Assembly (NCBI GenBank): GCA_018648945.1
Contig: JABGQJ010000185.1
Span: 1-11,905, forward strand
From: Victivallales bacterium
GTDB lineage: Bacteria > Verrucomicrobiota > Lentisphaeria > Oligosphaerales > Lenti-02
Length of the DNA: 11,905 nucleotides
Direction: 5' to 3'
This document shows, in pieces, positions 1 to 7,628 of the stretch. The notes beneath the pieces were generated by a model. That model searched no databases. It saw only the letters and a program-made list of their open reading frames with translations, and was not told the origin of the DNA. The stretch's first letter is position 1. Every line of letters begins with the position of its first letter. The position numbers and the translations under genes are program-made.

Positions 1-32
1 GGGGTGCGGGGCTGGCCCCGCTTCCAGACCCC
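1..32. terminator. GC-rich hairpin downstream of the kinase gene, possible terminator
   Basis: GCGGGG (6-11) pairs with CCCCGC (16-21) around a CTGG loop. The outer arms GGGGT (1-5) and ACCCC (28-32) can extend the structure. It lies about 45 nt past the kinase stop on the minus strand, where a terminator would be expected. Whether a U-run follows cannot be seen, because on that strand it would fall outside the window. It could equally belong to a neighbouring gene or be a dispersed repeat. Confidence 0.3.
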
Positions 33-76
33 ACCCGTGACTGAGGCATTGCGGCAGTAGGTGTCTCTGCACCTGT

Positions 77-2338
77 TCAGGATGGATCTGCGCCAACCTG
101 CGGTGCCACGGCCTCGCCCTCGAGCGCGGCAATATCGCTGATCCGGGTGGTCAGCTCAATCCTCGCGGTCGCGTTGATTGGCGCACTGGGCGTCGCGGTC
201 TTGGGTCCCTGCTGATGCGTTTCCTGGGCATTCCACCACTCGCGGGCCTGGGGCTGTCCCCAAGAGCCGGCCTCAGGGCAAGCGGCCATGGCTGCGGCCA
301 CAAGGCCGATCGTCTCCGGACGGTCCTCCCGGTTGGGTGCCAGGCAGGCCAGAAGGAGTTCTCCGAGCGCCCCATCGGGTTCCAAGTGGCGACTCCAGTC
401 CCCGAACCTCTCGGCCTCTTGACTCAGGCAGGCCTCGCGGATGTCTGCCAGATCCCTCCCGGCGAAGGGATCCAGGCTGGTGAGCAGGAAGTAGCCCAAG
501 GCCCCAAGGGCGTAGATGTCCGATCGTGCATCGACCGTATCCGGTTCGCTGAACATCTCCGGCGCCATATAGCGCGGCGTCCCGGCCACCTGCAGTTGCG
601 ACATGCCGTCGTCGGTCGAGCCGCCGATCTGGGTCACCAGCCCGAAGTCGAGCACCTTCACCCAGTCGGCCAGCCGTCCCCGGTCCACGATGATCACGTT
701 GGAGGGCTTGATGTCGCGATGGATGAGTCCGGCCTCGTGGGCCTCTGCCAGTGCCGCGCAGACCTGGCTCAACAGGTGGATGGTCCGCCCCGGCGACTGG
801 CTGCCATCCTCGGCCACGAGTTCCCGCAGGTTGATGCCGTCCAAATACTCCATGGCGTAGTAGAAGATGCCGTCGTCGGTTCTGCCATAGTCGTAGATCT
901 GGATCGTGTTTGGGTGGGAGAGCTGGCTGGTGAGCTGCACCTCGCGCTCGAATTGGCCCACCGCCACGCTGGTTCGCTTCGACTCGGCCACCAGGAGCTT
1001 GATGGCGGTCGGGCGCCGCAGCAGGGCATGGCTGGCCTGGTAGACGACGCCCATGCCGCCTTCCCCGATCTTGCGTTCCAGGCGGTACTGCCCCAGTCGT
1101 CTGGTCTCTAGTTCGGCGGCCTTGATCCGTCCGTGCAGGCGGGCCGCGAGGAGCGAATAGCCGGTCATGCCAAGGGACATGGCCACCAGCAGGGAGATCA
1201 GGACCGCGAAGGTCCGTTCCAGGGCTCTCAGCGGGCGGAATGCCTCTGCGGCATCCAGCTTCACGGCCACCCCAATCCGGTGTTTCTCAAGCCACTGCCA
1301 TGCCCCGACCACGTTGACCCCTCGGTAGTCCAGGTAGCCATCGACGTTCACCCCGGAGCCGTCGGCCAGCGCCGAGGACACGGTCTGGGTGAATGGCTGG
1401 TCCGCGCGGGGTGCAACTGGCCTGTGGCCCTGGGTGATATCCACCCCGGGTTCGCGCAGTTCCAGGGTCAGGACGGTGGTGGCGTCAGGCGTGTCCGGGA
1501 CGATGCCTGCTTTCTTGAGCTGGTCCTCGAAGAGGCTTCGGGTCACCATCATGCCGTCCCGGTTGAACGCAAAGGACTCGCCGGACTTCCCCATCCGGGC
1601 GACGGAGAGGGTCCGAGTGAACTCCTCGCCGGCGGGGATCTGCAGCCCCAATGCCGCAACGATCTCCCCCTTCCTGTCACGGACTGGAGTGGTCACCATC
1701 ACGGCGAGCTGCTGATTGAGATCGTCGGAAGAACCGCTCGGCGGTGGCACTCTCTTGCGTGGGCGCGCGCCGCCATTCCTGCCGGGGGGGCGTCTGGCGG
1801 GGCGGCTCACTTTCCTTCGCCCGTTTCCGCCGCTGCGCGGGATCACCAAGCGAGACTGCTTGTCCTCCAGGACTCGGGTGATGCCAGAGAGGCGCTGCTC
1901 TCCGAGTTGGTGCCCCACCATGAATTCCCTGGTCGCGGAGAGGACCCGGCCATCGCGGCTGATCAGCATGTACCCCCGGAAGCCCAGGAGTGCCTGGGTG
2001 TCGGTCAGGGCCCCACGAAGGGCCTTCTGAGCGGGGGCGGTGCGGAGCTCGGCGACGACTCGGGCACCGTCGCGGTCGAGATCGATCAGATCGGTGACGG
2101 CCCGCCGCACGACCGCCTGGTCGGCGGCAAACTCTGCGGCACGGATCTGGCCAACCATCCAGACATCGAGGGCCGCCACGTCCGCCGCCAGGAGCGTCCC
2201 CAGGCCCTGGGTCAGGTTCTGCTGCATCTCCCGCTTGACCGTGCCATGCGCCCGCCAGCCAGCAATGGCCACGAGGACGGCCGCGATCAGCGGCAGGACA
2301 TACGCGGAACGCCTCAACCAATGGTGTCTCAATGCCAT
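77..2338 (-). CDS. Membrane-anchored Ser/Thr protein kinase with Cache-like extracytoplasmic sensor
   Basis: This is a Hanks-type kinase of 753 aa that should phosphorylate cytoplasmic Ser/Thr targets in response to a ligand sensed outside the membrane. Hydrophobic helices lie at residues 12-29 and 378-397. The roughly 345 residues between them resemble a double-Cache sensor, with GYMLISRDG, a TTPVRDRKGEIVAALGL strand pair, GKSGESFAFNRDG, and a closing YLDYRGVNVVGAWQWL. The kinase domain (about 418-690) is complete: GEGGMG loop 425-430, AIK lysine 447, likely helix-C Glu 466, HRDIKPSN 540-547, DFG 564-566 and APE 592-594. As an RD kinase it is probably switched on by activation-loop phosphorylation. 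A Thr-rich tail of about 60 residues follows. Residues 167-205 form an unusual Arg/Pro/Gly-rich insert in the sensor. The start at 2338 was chosen because AGGA sits 8 nt upstream and TM1 follows directly. In-frame ATGs at 2371 and 2398 lack a good ribosome site. Kinase identity is near certain, the Cache assignment is likely, and the ligand is unknown. Confidence 0.93.
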   Translation of the reverse strand: MALRHHWLRRSAYVLPLIAAVLVAIAGWRAHGTVKREMQQNLTQGLGTLLAADVAALDVWMVGQIRAAEFAADQAVVRRAVTDLIDLDRDGARVVAELRTAPAQKALRGALTDTQALLGFRGYMLISRDGRVLSATREFMVGHQLGEQRLSGITRVLEDKQSRLVIPRSGGNGRRKVSRPARRPPGRNGGARPRKRVPPPSGSSDDLNQQLAVMVTTPVRDRKGEIVAALGLQIPAGEEFTRTLSVARMGKSGESFAFNRDGMMVTRSLFEDQLKKAGIVPDTPDATTVLTLELREPGVDITQGHRPVAPRADQPFTQTVSSALADGSGVNVDGYLDYRGVNVVGAWQWLEKHRIGVAVKLDAAEAFRPLRALERTFAVLISLLVAMSLGMTGYSLLAARLHGRIKAAELETRRLGQYRLERKIGEGGMGVVYQASHALLRRPTAIKLLVAESKRTSVAVGQFEREVQLTSQLSHPNTIQIYDYGRTDDGIFYYAMEYLDGINLRELVAEDGSQSPGRTIHLLSQVCAALAEAHEAGLIHRDIKPSNVIIVDRGRLADWVKVLDFGLVTQIGGSTDDGMSQLQVAGTPRYMAPEMFSEPDTVDARSDIYALGALGYFLLTSLDPFAGRDLADIREACLSQEAERFGDWSRHLEPDGALGELLLACLAPNREDRPETIGLVAAAMAACPEAGSWGQPQAREWWNAQETHQQGPKTATPSAPINATARIELTTRISDIAALEGEAVAPQVGADPS

Positions 2339-2612
2339 CTCACCTTTCCTACCTCGGGAACTCAATTCCATGGCTTCGGGAGGCACGTCGAGCAGCACGG
2401 CCCGAAGCAGTCGTGCGGTTGTGTCGTATGCTAAGTCAACGGTCGCCTCCCACGCAGTATTGCTGCTTGGCCAAAGTCCGGGAGCCTGATCCTGTCTTCA
2501 CCAAGCCCACGGGTTCTAGATCTGCCCCCGCGGGCTATGCCCCAACTAAGCGGAGTGGGTCGGGGAAGGCAAGAGACAGAAGGGCGAGAATCCTGAATCT
2601 TCTCCCTTTCGT
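2339..2612. other. Divergent intergenic region, no gene seen
   Basis: This stretch separates the leftward kinase gene from the rightward padR promoter. No RNA gene or plausible small protein gene was recognised; the reading frames that cross it are continuations of antisense shadows of the kinase. A TTGACT hexamer reads leftward at 2439-2434, but the hexamer 17 nt further on (GCACGA) is a poor -10, so no kinase promoter is called. A short GCCC/GGGC hairpin lies at 2524-2535. The kinase ribosome site (AGGA on the minus strand, 2350-2347) is at the left edge. Confidence 0.6.
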
Positions 2613-2641
2613 TTGCATACCTCGGATTCCTAGGGTATTAT
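2613..2641 (+). promoter_or_regulatory. Sigma70-like promoter of the padR operon
   Basis: TTGCAT (2613-2618, -35) and TATTAT (2636-2641, -10) are separated by exactly 17 nt. The -10 lies 66 nt before the padR start codon, leaving a short leader. This AT-rich patch stands out in GC-rich surroundings. The call rests on match to consensus and position only. Confidence 0.6.
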
Positions 2642-2651
2642 ATACCTCGGA
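2617..2651. promoter_or_regulatory. Candidate PadR operator: three ATACC/GGTAT half-sites over the promoter
   Basis: ATACCTCGGA occurs twice as a perfect 10-bp direct repeat (2617-2626 and 2642-2651), 25 bp start to start. GGTAT (2634-2638) lies between them in the opposite orientation. It makes a perfect inverted repeat GGTAT-TAT-ATACC (2634-2646) with the right copy and a wider one with the left copy. The sites cover the spacer, the -10 and the likely start of transcription, so a bound dimer would block polymerase. PadR proteins commonly repress their own promoter through inverted repeats, so autoregulation is the natural inference. Binding is not shown. Confidence 0.5.
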
Positions 2652-2693
2652 ACCCAATGCATCGTGTTACTAGGTGTTCGAACCCCAGCCACA

Positions 2694-2700
2694 TAGGAGG
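2694..2700 (+). promoter_or_regulatory. Ribosome binding site of padR, fixes the start
   Basis: TAGGAGG is a strong Shine-Dalgarno match, 7 nt before the ATG at 2708. It decides against the longer in-frame start at 2657, whose extra 17 residues would be read from the promoter leader and do not resemble the family. Confidence 0.8.
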
Positions 2701-2707
2701 CCAGGCC

Positions 2708-3040
2708 ATGACCGTATCACAGGAAATGATGAAGGGGACGGTTGTTCCCATCATGCTCAAGCTCCTCTCGGAGCGGGAGATGTACGGGTATGAGATCATC
2801 AAAGTGGTGAACGAGCGCACCAAGGATGCCCTGGCCTGGAAGGAAGGGACCATCTACCCCTGGCTCCATCGCCTGGAGCAGGACGGCCTGATCGCCGGCA
2901 ACTGGCGCATTCCCACCGAAGGGCGCAAGCGCAAGTACTACGCGATCACGAACCGCGGCCAGGCCGAACTGGCCCAGAAGACGGAGGAATGGCACGCCCT
3001 GAGCAGTGCCGTCTCCGTCCTCCTTTGCGCCCCCGCGTAG
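2708..3040 (+). CDS. PadR family transcriptional regulator (short, single-domain type)
   Basis: This is a 110-aa winged-helix DNA-binding protein, the usual length for the short PadR class. Recognisable pieces in order are an N-terminal helix (MMKGTVVPIMLKLLSE), the MYGYEI helix 25-30, the recognition-helix segment EGTIYPWLHRLEQDGLI (46-62), the wing with RKRKYYAIT (73-81), and a C-terminal dimerisation helix (about 83-106). It should act in the cytoplasm as a dimeric repressor, probably of its own promoter, where three half-sites overlap the -10. The stop is 25 nt before the first of two large membrane-protein genes, so all three are probably cotranscribed. PadR genes are often paired with genes encoding proteins that carry HAAS-like or permease-prefix domains, as here. 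The family call is very secure; the effector and the full target set are unknown. Confidence 0.96.
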   Translation: MTVSQEMMKGTVVPIMLKLLSEREMYGYEIIKVVNERTKDALAWKEGTIYPWLHRLEQDGLIAGNWRIPTEGRKRKYYAITNRGQAELAQKTEEWHALSSAVSVLLCAPA

Positions 3041-3065
3041 ATGTCACGCCCATGGAGGGCTGGTC

Positions 3066-5210
3066 ATGAAAGCGAAGATCGATACCTTCCTGGATCAAGT
3101 CACGACCGGTTTGGCTGCGGACCCCGAACTGCGCCTGGATGTGCAGGCTGAACTGCGTTCGCACGTGGCGGACAAGGCGGACGAACTGGGTGGCGAGGAA
3201 CACGCTGCCGAGGCCATTGCCGCTTTCGGCGAGGTGGTGGAACTGGCGGAAGAGATGTCTGAGGCCAATCGTCGCCGCCTTGGCTGGCGCGGGCTTGCCC
3301 GCCGCATCCTCCGTTTCGGCCTGGTTCCCGCCGCTGTCGTCTGTGCCTTCGTTTTCTCCGACTTCAGCATGGGGCTGGTCATGCGCCAACTCACCATATT
3401 CTCGGACGGAACGGCGGGCAATGCGACCAGCCGCCCCTTTGCGTGGTTGCAGCGCGTTCCCAAGCGATCGGAGAATGAGCGTTTGGTCCTGAACGGCGAC
3501 TCCACACGAACCGGGGCTGACCGGTACCGCACGCTCTGGGAACGACACCCCACCAATCGCGTATACTACGCGAACTACATCACGGAGATCCTCGCGCATC
3601 AGCCGGCGTCCGACAGCGAGAAACTCCTCGCCGAGCTTACCCATGCCCGCACAGTCGATACCGACAATGGCCGCTATCCCTTTCTGGCCGCCCTCAGCCG
3701 CGCGACCACAGCAGCCGAGTTGCTAGACACCAAGCTCGTGGAAGGGCAGGGACCTCTGGAGGCATATACTCTCAAGCTACTCGACAGACCGGCCTTGGAC
3801 AGGGCCATGGTGGATCTGTTGGCGGCCGTGAACATGCCCCAACATCACTGCTACCATTGGGACATGCTGCAGGAGAGGATCGATTTACTGGGCACCCCAC
3901 TGTGCTTGCTGGATACCATCGAGCGAGCCGCGATCGCGGCGGCCGTCCTCCTCCCTGATATGGCAAGGGCGCGCAACGCGGCCCGATACTCACTCGCGTA
4001 TGCCCAACTCCTGATCGACGAGAAGCGCAGCGAGGAGGCCATCCCCTTCCTAGGCATCTCAGAGACCTTGGGCCGGAGCGCTGCTCGAGAGTCCTTCTGC
4101 CTGATTGAAATGCTCGTCTCCAGTGCCTTGCTGGAGGCGGCCCAGAGTATCGTGCCAAGGACTCTTCGAGAGATCGGGCACGCGGCAGAGGCAGAGGCCA
4201 CTGAGCGGCGGCTGGCGGCGGTTGGGGAGCCGATGCGGGAGTGGCGTGAGGCCCGGAAGCGACCGACCCATGGTCTCGACCGACTTCTCACCCAACGGGC
4301 TGGCGTGCTCAGTGCCATGTTGCTCCCAGCCCTCGGCTGGCAGGATACCACCGGCCTCGCCGAAAAACTGGAGAACGGCCGCCGCCTTGAGTTCACCGCC
4401 CTGACCAAAGCCATCGTCAGTCTCCTGGGTTTCCTGCTGTTGGGGACCATGCTCGTCTGCTTGGCGGTGACTCTCCGCTGGCGATTCGCCCTTGGCTCGC
4501 AAGCCGCGCCGCTACTCCTGCTGCCCTCGTGGCGGGGCATGGCCCGATTCGCTCTGCTTGGGGTGGTGGTGCCCTTCGTCGTTTTCCTGGCCTGGACCCG
4601 ACTCATGCCCTTCAGCGGCCATGCCTACGGTCCGAAATATGCCTGGCACCGGACCCTGGCCGAGCTCCTGGCCCTGGTGGTCACACTTCTGCTGCTGCCC
4701 GCGTGGCTGGCGATCCGGTCCTTCCGTCAGCGCTGTGCCGAACTCGATCTGGCCCCGCCGCCCCGCGTGCCGAAGGCATTGCGCTGGTTGCTCATCCTCG
4801 CCGGAATCCTCATCGTCGCCGCGTTCCTGGTTCCTCTGGGAGCAGGCCAGTTCGTCCGAATTGGGACGGTTCTCGCCGGAGCCGGTGGCGTGTTGGTCGC
4901 GCTCGCCCTCTTCTGCATCGCCATCCTGTCCTTCTTCGTATCCCGCCCAAACGGCCGGGCCCTGGGCACCCTCTCCCGCTCGCTGATCCCAGTGTTCGCC
5001 TTGGCAACGCTCATCCTGAGCGTGGCAGCCCAGCCCATCCTGCAAGCCCAAGAACGACACCTGCTCCGCGCCGACGAGATCCTCTGGACCGGCGACGAGC
5101 CCGGCTTCACCCGTATGGAGACCGAACTGGTTCAACGCCTCCGCAAGGCGACCCTGAAGGCGATGGCGGAGAATCCGGCAACCGATAAGCCAGCGCAGGA
5201 AGAGCACTAG
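3066..5210 (+). CDS. PadR-linked polytopic membrane protein with HAAS/permease-prefix-like N-terminus (paralog A)
   Basis: This 714-aa protein has no known function. Residues 1-75 form a charged helical domain (DPELRLDVQAELRSH, GGEEHAAEA, FGEVVELAEEMSEAN) resembling the HAAS or permease-prefix domains found beside PadR genes. One helix (about 84-100) is followed by some 345 soluble residues. Their helical-pair segments (WERHPTNRVYYANYI, SLAYAQLLIDEKRSEEAIPFL) look TPR-like. Six more helices lie near 449-470, 491-510, 528-550, 571-590, 598-625 and 635-655. Positive charge in the loops after the 2nd, 4th and 6th helices puts the N-terminus in the cytoplasm, and the TPR-like region and the C-terminal tail outside. 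The tail carries QPILQAQER, LRAD and GFT motifs shared with the next gene. No MacB/FtsX permease or ATPase signature is seen. The start at 3066 has GGAGGG 6 nt upstream. Possible roles are sensor, scaffold or stress-response membrane protein; none can be chosen from sequence. Confidence 0.85.
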   Translation: MKAKIDTFLDQVTTGLAADPELRLDVQAELRSHVADKADELGGEEHAAEAIAAFGEVVELAEEMSEANRRRLGWRGLARRILRFGLVPAAVVCAFVFSDFSMGLVMRQLTIFSDGTAGNATSRPFAWLQRVPKRSENERLVLNGDSTRTGADRYRTLWERHPTNRVYYANYITEILAHQPASDSEKLLAELTHARTVDTDNGRYPFLAALSRATTAAELLDTKLVEGQGPLEAYTLKLLDRPALDRAMVDLLAAVNMPQHHCYHWDMLQERIDLLGTPLCLLDTIERAAIAAAVLLPDMARARNAARYSLAYAQLLIDEKRSEEAIPFLGISETLGRSAARESFCLIEMLVSSALLEAAQSIVPRTLREIGHAAEAEATERRLAAVGEPMREWREARKRPTHGLDRLLTQRAGVLSAMLLPALGWQDTTGLAEKLENGRRLEFTALTKAIVSLLGFLLLGTMLVCLAVTLRWRFALGSQAAPLLLLPSWRGMARFALLGVVVPFVVFLAWTRLMPFSGHAYGPKYAWHRTLAELLALVVTLLLLPAWLAIRSFRQRCAELDLAPPPRVPKALRWLLILAGILIVAAFLVPLGAGQFVRIGTVLAGAGGVLVALALFCIAILSFFVSRPNGRALGTLSRSLIPVFALATLILSVAAQPILQAQERHLLRADEILWTGDEPGFTRMETELVQRLRKATLKAMAENPATDKPAQEEH

Positions 5211-5216
5211 AGCCCA

Positions 5217-5223
5217 GAGGAGG
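5217..5223 (+). promoter_or_regulatory. Ribosome binding site of paralog B
   Basis: GAGGAGG lies 8 nt before the ATG at 5232, inside the 21-nt gap after the stop of paralog A. Its strength suggests that the second membrane protein is translated independently and at least as well as the first. Confidence 0.7.
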
Positions 5224-5231
5224 AAAGACGC

Positions 5232-7481
5232 ATGCCAACCAACACCGAAAAGTTCCTGGAGCGAGCCACGGCCGGGCTGGCGACGGACCCCGAGCTGCGG
5301 CTCGATGTACAGGCCGAACTGCGCTCGCACATCGAGGACAAAACCGCCGAGCTGGGCGGCGAGGAACACGCGGACGAGGCCGTCGCCAGCCTGGGCGAGG
5401 TGGTGGAGCTGGCCGAGGAAGTCTCCGAAGCCAACCAGCGCCGCCTCGGCTGGCGCAATCTCGCCCGCCGGGTGCTGCGGCTTGGGTTGGTGCCTGCTTC
5501 CATCGTCTGCATGGTCCTGTTCTTCGATATCAGCGGGACTCTGGCGAACGAGCGTATCAAGTGGCTGATGACCGGAGCGGACATACTGGGTCCTGCGGAT
5601 GGGAAGGTCAGGCCAAGGGCTGTTCGCAAGAACAACCCGCTGAACATCCTGTATTGGGCCAAGTTCCTCCAACGTTCCCGACTGCCCAACTTCGACAGCA
5701 ACTACTCCCCCTTCCGGCAGTCGGCCGTGATGCGGTGGCTCGAGCGGTCTCCTGATCTGACCGAGCGCCGCCGGATGCTCCTGTGCAATTGGTCAAACCA
5801 GGCACCAGAGGACAACCGGGCGTTGTGGGACAGCGCCCCGACGAATCGCGTCTATCTGGCCGATTACATGAGCCGCTACGGCATACCTGGAGCCAACCGA
5901 AACCGTTCGCTGCTGGACGAAGCATGCTCCCTAGACCCCAGCAACGCGCGCTATCCGCTGGTCATCGCCATGGCCAGTGCGGAGCGCGCCGCCAGGCTGA
6001 AGGCAGACTCCTCAGCCGATGCCCCGCCTACGTACTGGCTCGAGGTCAGTGATCGGCCAGGACTGGACCAGTCCATGGCCGCCTTGCTTGAGGTCTTGTC
6101 CAAGCCGGAGTTCCATCGCTATCATCTGGAGATGCTCCAGGAGCGGCTGGCCGCCCTTGGCCCTACGGAGAGGATGGCGGATGCGAACAGAAGGGTCCTG
6201 GTGGCTTCATCGGTGCTGCTGCCGGATCTACAGGCTATCCGGAGCGCCGCCCGGCATGCGCTGGCCTACGCCAGGCTTCTAGTCGACGAGGGGCATCCGC
6301 AGGAGGCCTTGCCCTATCTGCGGGTCCCCGAAAGGCTGAACGCCATGCTTCTCCCGGACTCGTTCTGCCTAATTGACACGCTCGTCTGTGGGGCCATGCT
6401 CAACATGGCTCTTGAGATTGTGCCAGGCCTGCTCCACCAGATGGGACGGAACGCCGAAGCCGGAGCCACCAAGAAGCGTCTGACCGCTCTTCTCGAGCCC
6501 ATGCGGCAGTACCGGGAGCGCCGCGACGTCGACCGACAGAAACTCACGCGAATTCTCGACCAGCATTCGGGTCCCGTGGCGCGCCGCTTCCTCTCGTCCC
6601 TCTCGGGACAGGACCTCTCTGATCTTGGTAGGAAGCTTGCTCCCAGTCGGCGTCTGGAGTTCACGGTTCTCACTGAGGGCATTGTCGCTCTGCTTGAGTG
6701 CCTGCTTCTCATCGCGATGTTGGCCTGTCTGGCGGTCGTTCTGCGCTGGCGGTGGGCTTTGGGATCGCATGCGTCTCCGCTGCTGCTTCTGCCATCGTGG
6801 CGTGACCTGCTCCGGTTCGCGCTATTGGGCATGGTCGTGCCCTTCGCCGTGTTCCTGGCTTGGACCCTCTGGTCCCCGTGGAGCGGGCAGGCGTATGGCC
6901 TGAAATATGCTGGGCATCGCACGGCTGGTGAGTTGGTCTTGCTGGCCGCCGCATTCCTTGTCCTTCCCGCTTGGTTGGCACTTCGCGCCTTCCGGCGGCG
7001 CTGCGTCGAACTGGAGCTTGCCCAGCCACATCGCTTGCCGCGACTTCTGACTTGGCTGCTCCTTGCTGTCACGCTGGTTCCTCTGGTCGGAGCCATGGTC
7101 CCGCCTGGTAGCAAGGACCGGGTGGCACTCGGGGGAGCCATCGTCGGCACGGGGACCATCATCCTGGCCGTCTCCTTCGTGATCGCCTTTGTTGTGGCTC
7201 TTGCCGTTCCCCGCCTCCACGGTCGCGTTCTGGGCACTCTCTCCCGTTCCCTGATCCCGGTCTTCGCCTTGGCGGCTCTCATGCTCAGCCTGATCGTGCA
7301 GCCGATTCTGCAGGCACAGGAGCGACGGTTCCTTCGGGCCGACACTCTAGTCTGGAGTACAGAAGAGGCAGGCTTCACCCCGTTCGAGACCAGACTCGTC
7401 ACGCAACTTCGCGGAGCCATGCTGCAGGTGATGGCGGCGAATCCCATGCCCACCATTCCCACGACCAAGGCCCAACCGTAG
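5232..7481 (+). CDS. PadR-linked polytopic membrane protein with HAAS/permease-prefix-like N-terminus (paralog B)
   Basis: This 749-aa tandem paralog of the preceding protein has the same layout: helical prefix domain 1-75, first helix about 84-100, long TPR-like region 101-480, then six helices (about 484-505, 525-545, 564-585, 604-622, 631-657, 670-690) and a C-terminal tail. By hand alignment, residues 18-100 are about three-quarters identical to paralog A. The GTLSRSLIPVFALA helix and the following QPILQAQER tail are nearly as conserved. The soluble middle is much more diverged but keeps anchors such as PTNRVY, DRP-LD, MLQER and SFCLI. It is about 35 residues longer, mainly through extra sequence after the first helix (around 105-190). 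SLDPSNARYPL (233-243) is a typical TPR turn. The pair arose by duplication, and retention of both suggests a heteromeric complex or different ligands. Function is unknown. Confidence 0.85.
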   Translation: MPTNTEKFLERATAGLATDPELRLDVQAELRSHIEDKTAELGGEEHADEAVASLGEVVELAEEVSEANQRRLGWRNLARRVLRLGLVPASIVCMVLFFDISGTLANERIKWLMTGADILGPADGKVRPRAVRKNNPLNILYWAKFLQRSRLPNFDSNYSPFRQSAVMRWLERSPDLTERRRMLLCNWSNQAPEDNRALWDSAPTNRVYLADYMSRYGIPGANRNRSLLDEACSLDPSNARYPLVIAMASAERAARLKADSSADAPPTYWLEVSDRPGLDQSMAALLEVLSKPEFHRYHLEMLQERLAALGPTERMADANRRVLVASSVLLPDLQAIRSAARHALAYARLLVDEGHPQEALPYLRVPERLNAMLLPDSFCLIDTLVCGAMLNMALEIVPGLLHQMGRNAEAGATKKRLTALLEPMRQYRERRDVDRQKLTRILDQHSGPVARRFLSSLSGQDLSDLGRKLAPSRRLEFTVLTEGIVALLECLLLIAMLACLAVVLRWRWALGSHASPLLLLPSWRDLLRFALLGMVVPFAVFLAWTLWSPWSGQAYGLKYAGHRTAGELVLLAAAFLVLPAWLALRAFRRRCVELELAQPHRLPRLLTWLLLAVTLVPLVGAMVPPGSKDRVALGGAIVGTGTIILAVSFVIAFVVALAVPRLHGRVLGTLSRSLIPVFALAALMLSLIVQPILQAQERRFLRADTLVWSTEEAGFTPFETRLVTQLRGAMLQVMAANPMPTIPTTKAQP

Positions 7482-7546
7482 GGGCAATGCAGAAGCCAGA
7501 GCGGGGGATGTGGTGGCCAGACCGTCCCGGATTGACCCACTGGCAA

Positions 7547-7582
7547 GTGGACGGAGTGGACCGAGTGGACCGAGTGAACGAA
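7547..7582 (+). repeat. Tandem 9-bp repeat, four units
   Basis: The units are GTGGACGGA, GTGGACCGA, GTGGACCGA and GTGAACGAA, in direct head-to-tail order. The two central units are identical and the outer ones carry one to three changes. The array begins 65 nt after the stop of paralog B, in non-coding DNA. It looks like an intergenic minisatellite; with no spacers between units it is not a CRISPR. Confidence 0.85.
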
Positions 7583-7628
7583 CGCATCTGTAGCTCCGTG
7601 GTCTGCACAGTTGGGCGTGCCTGGGAAC

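Noticed and set aside
1133..2434. 433-codon plus-strand frame over the kinase
   Set aside because: It is antisense to the sensor half of the kinase, with His/Gly/Pro-rich composition typical of shadows in GC-rich DNA.
2433..2439. Kinase promoter based on a leftward TTGACT
   Set aside because: No acceptable -10 lies at 16-18 nt; the hexamer there is GCACGA.
4512..5672. 386-codon minus-strand frame across the A/B junction
   Set aside because: It is antisense to two conserved coding regions; its apparent order comes from the conserved helices on the other strand.
3066..7481. MacB/FtsX-type ABC permeases
   Set aside because: The N-terminal prefix suggested this, but the six-helix block and TPR-like middle do not resemble the MacB layout, and no ATPase gene is adjacent.
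7547..7582. CRISPR array
   Set aside because: The 9-bp units are contiguous with no spacers, and there are no cas genes.
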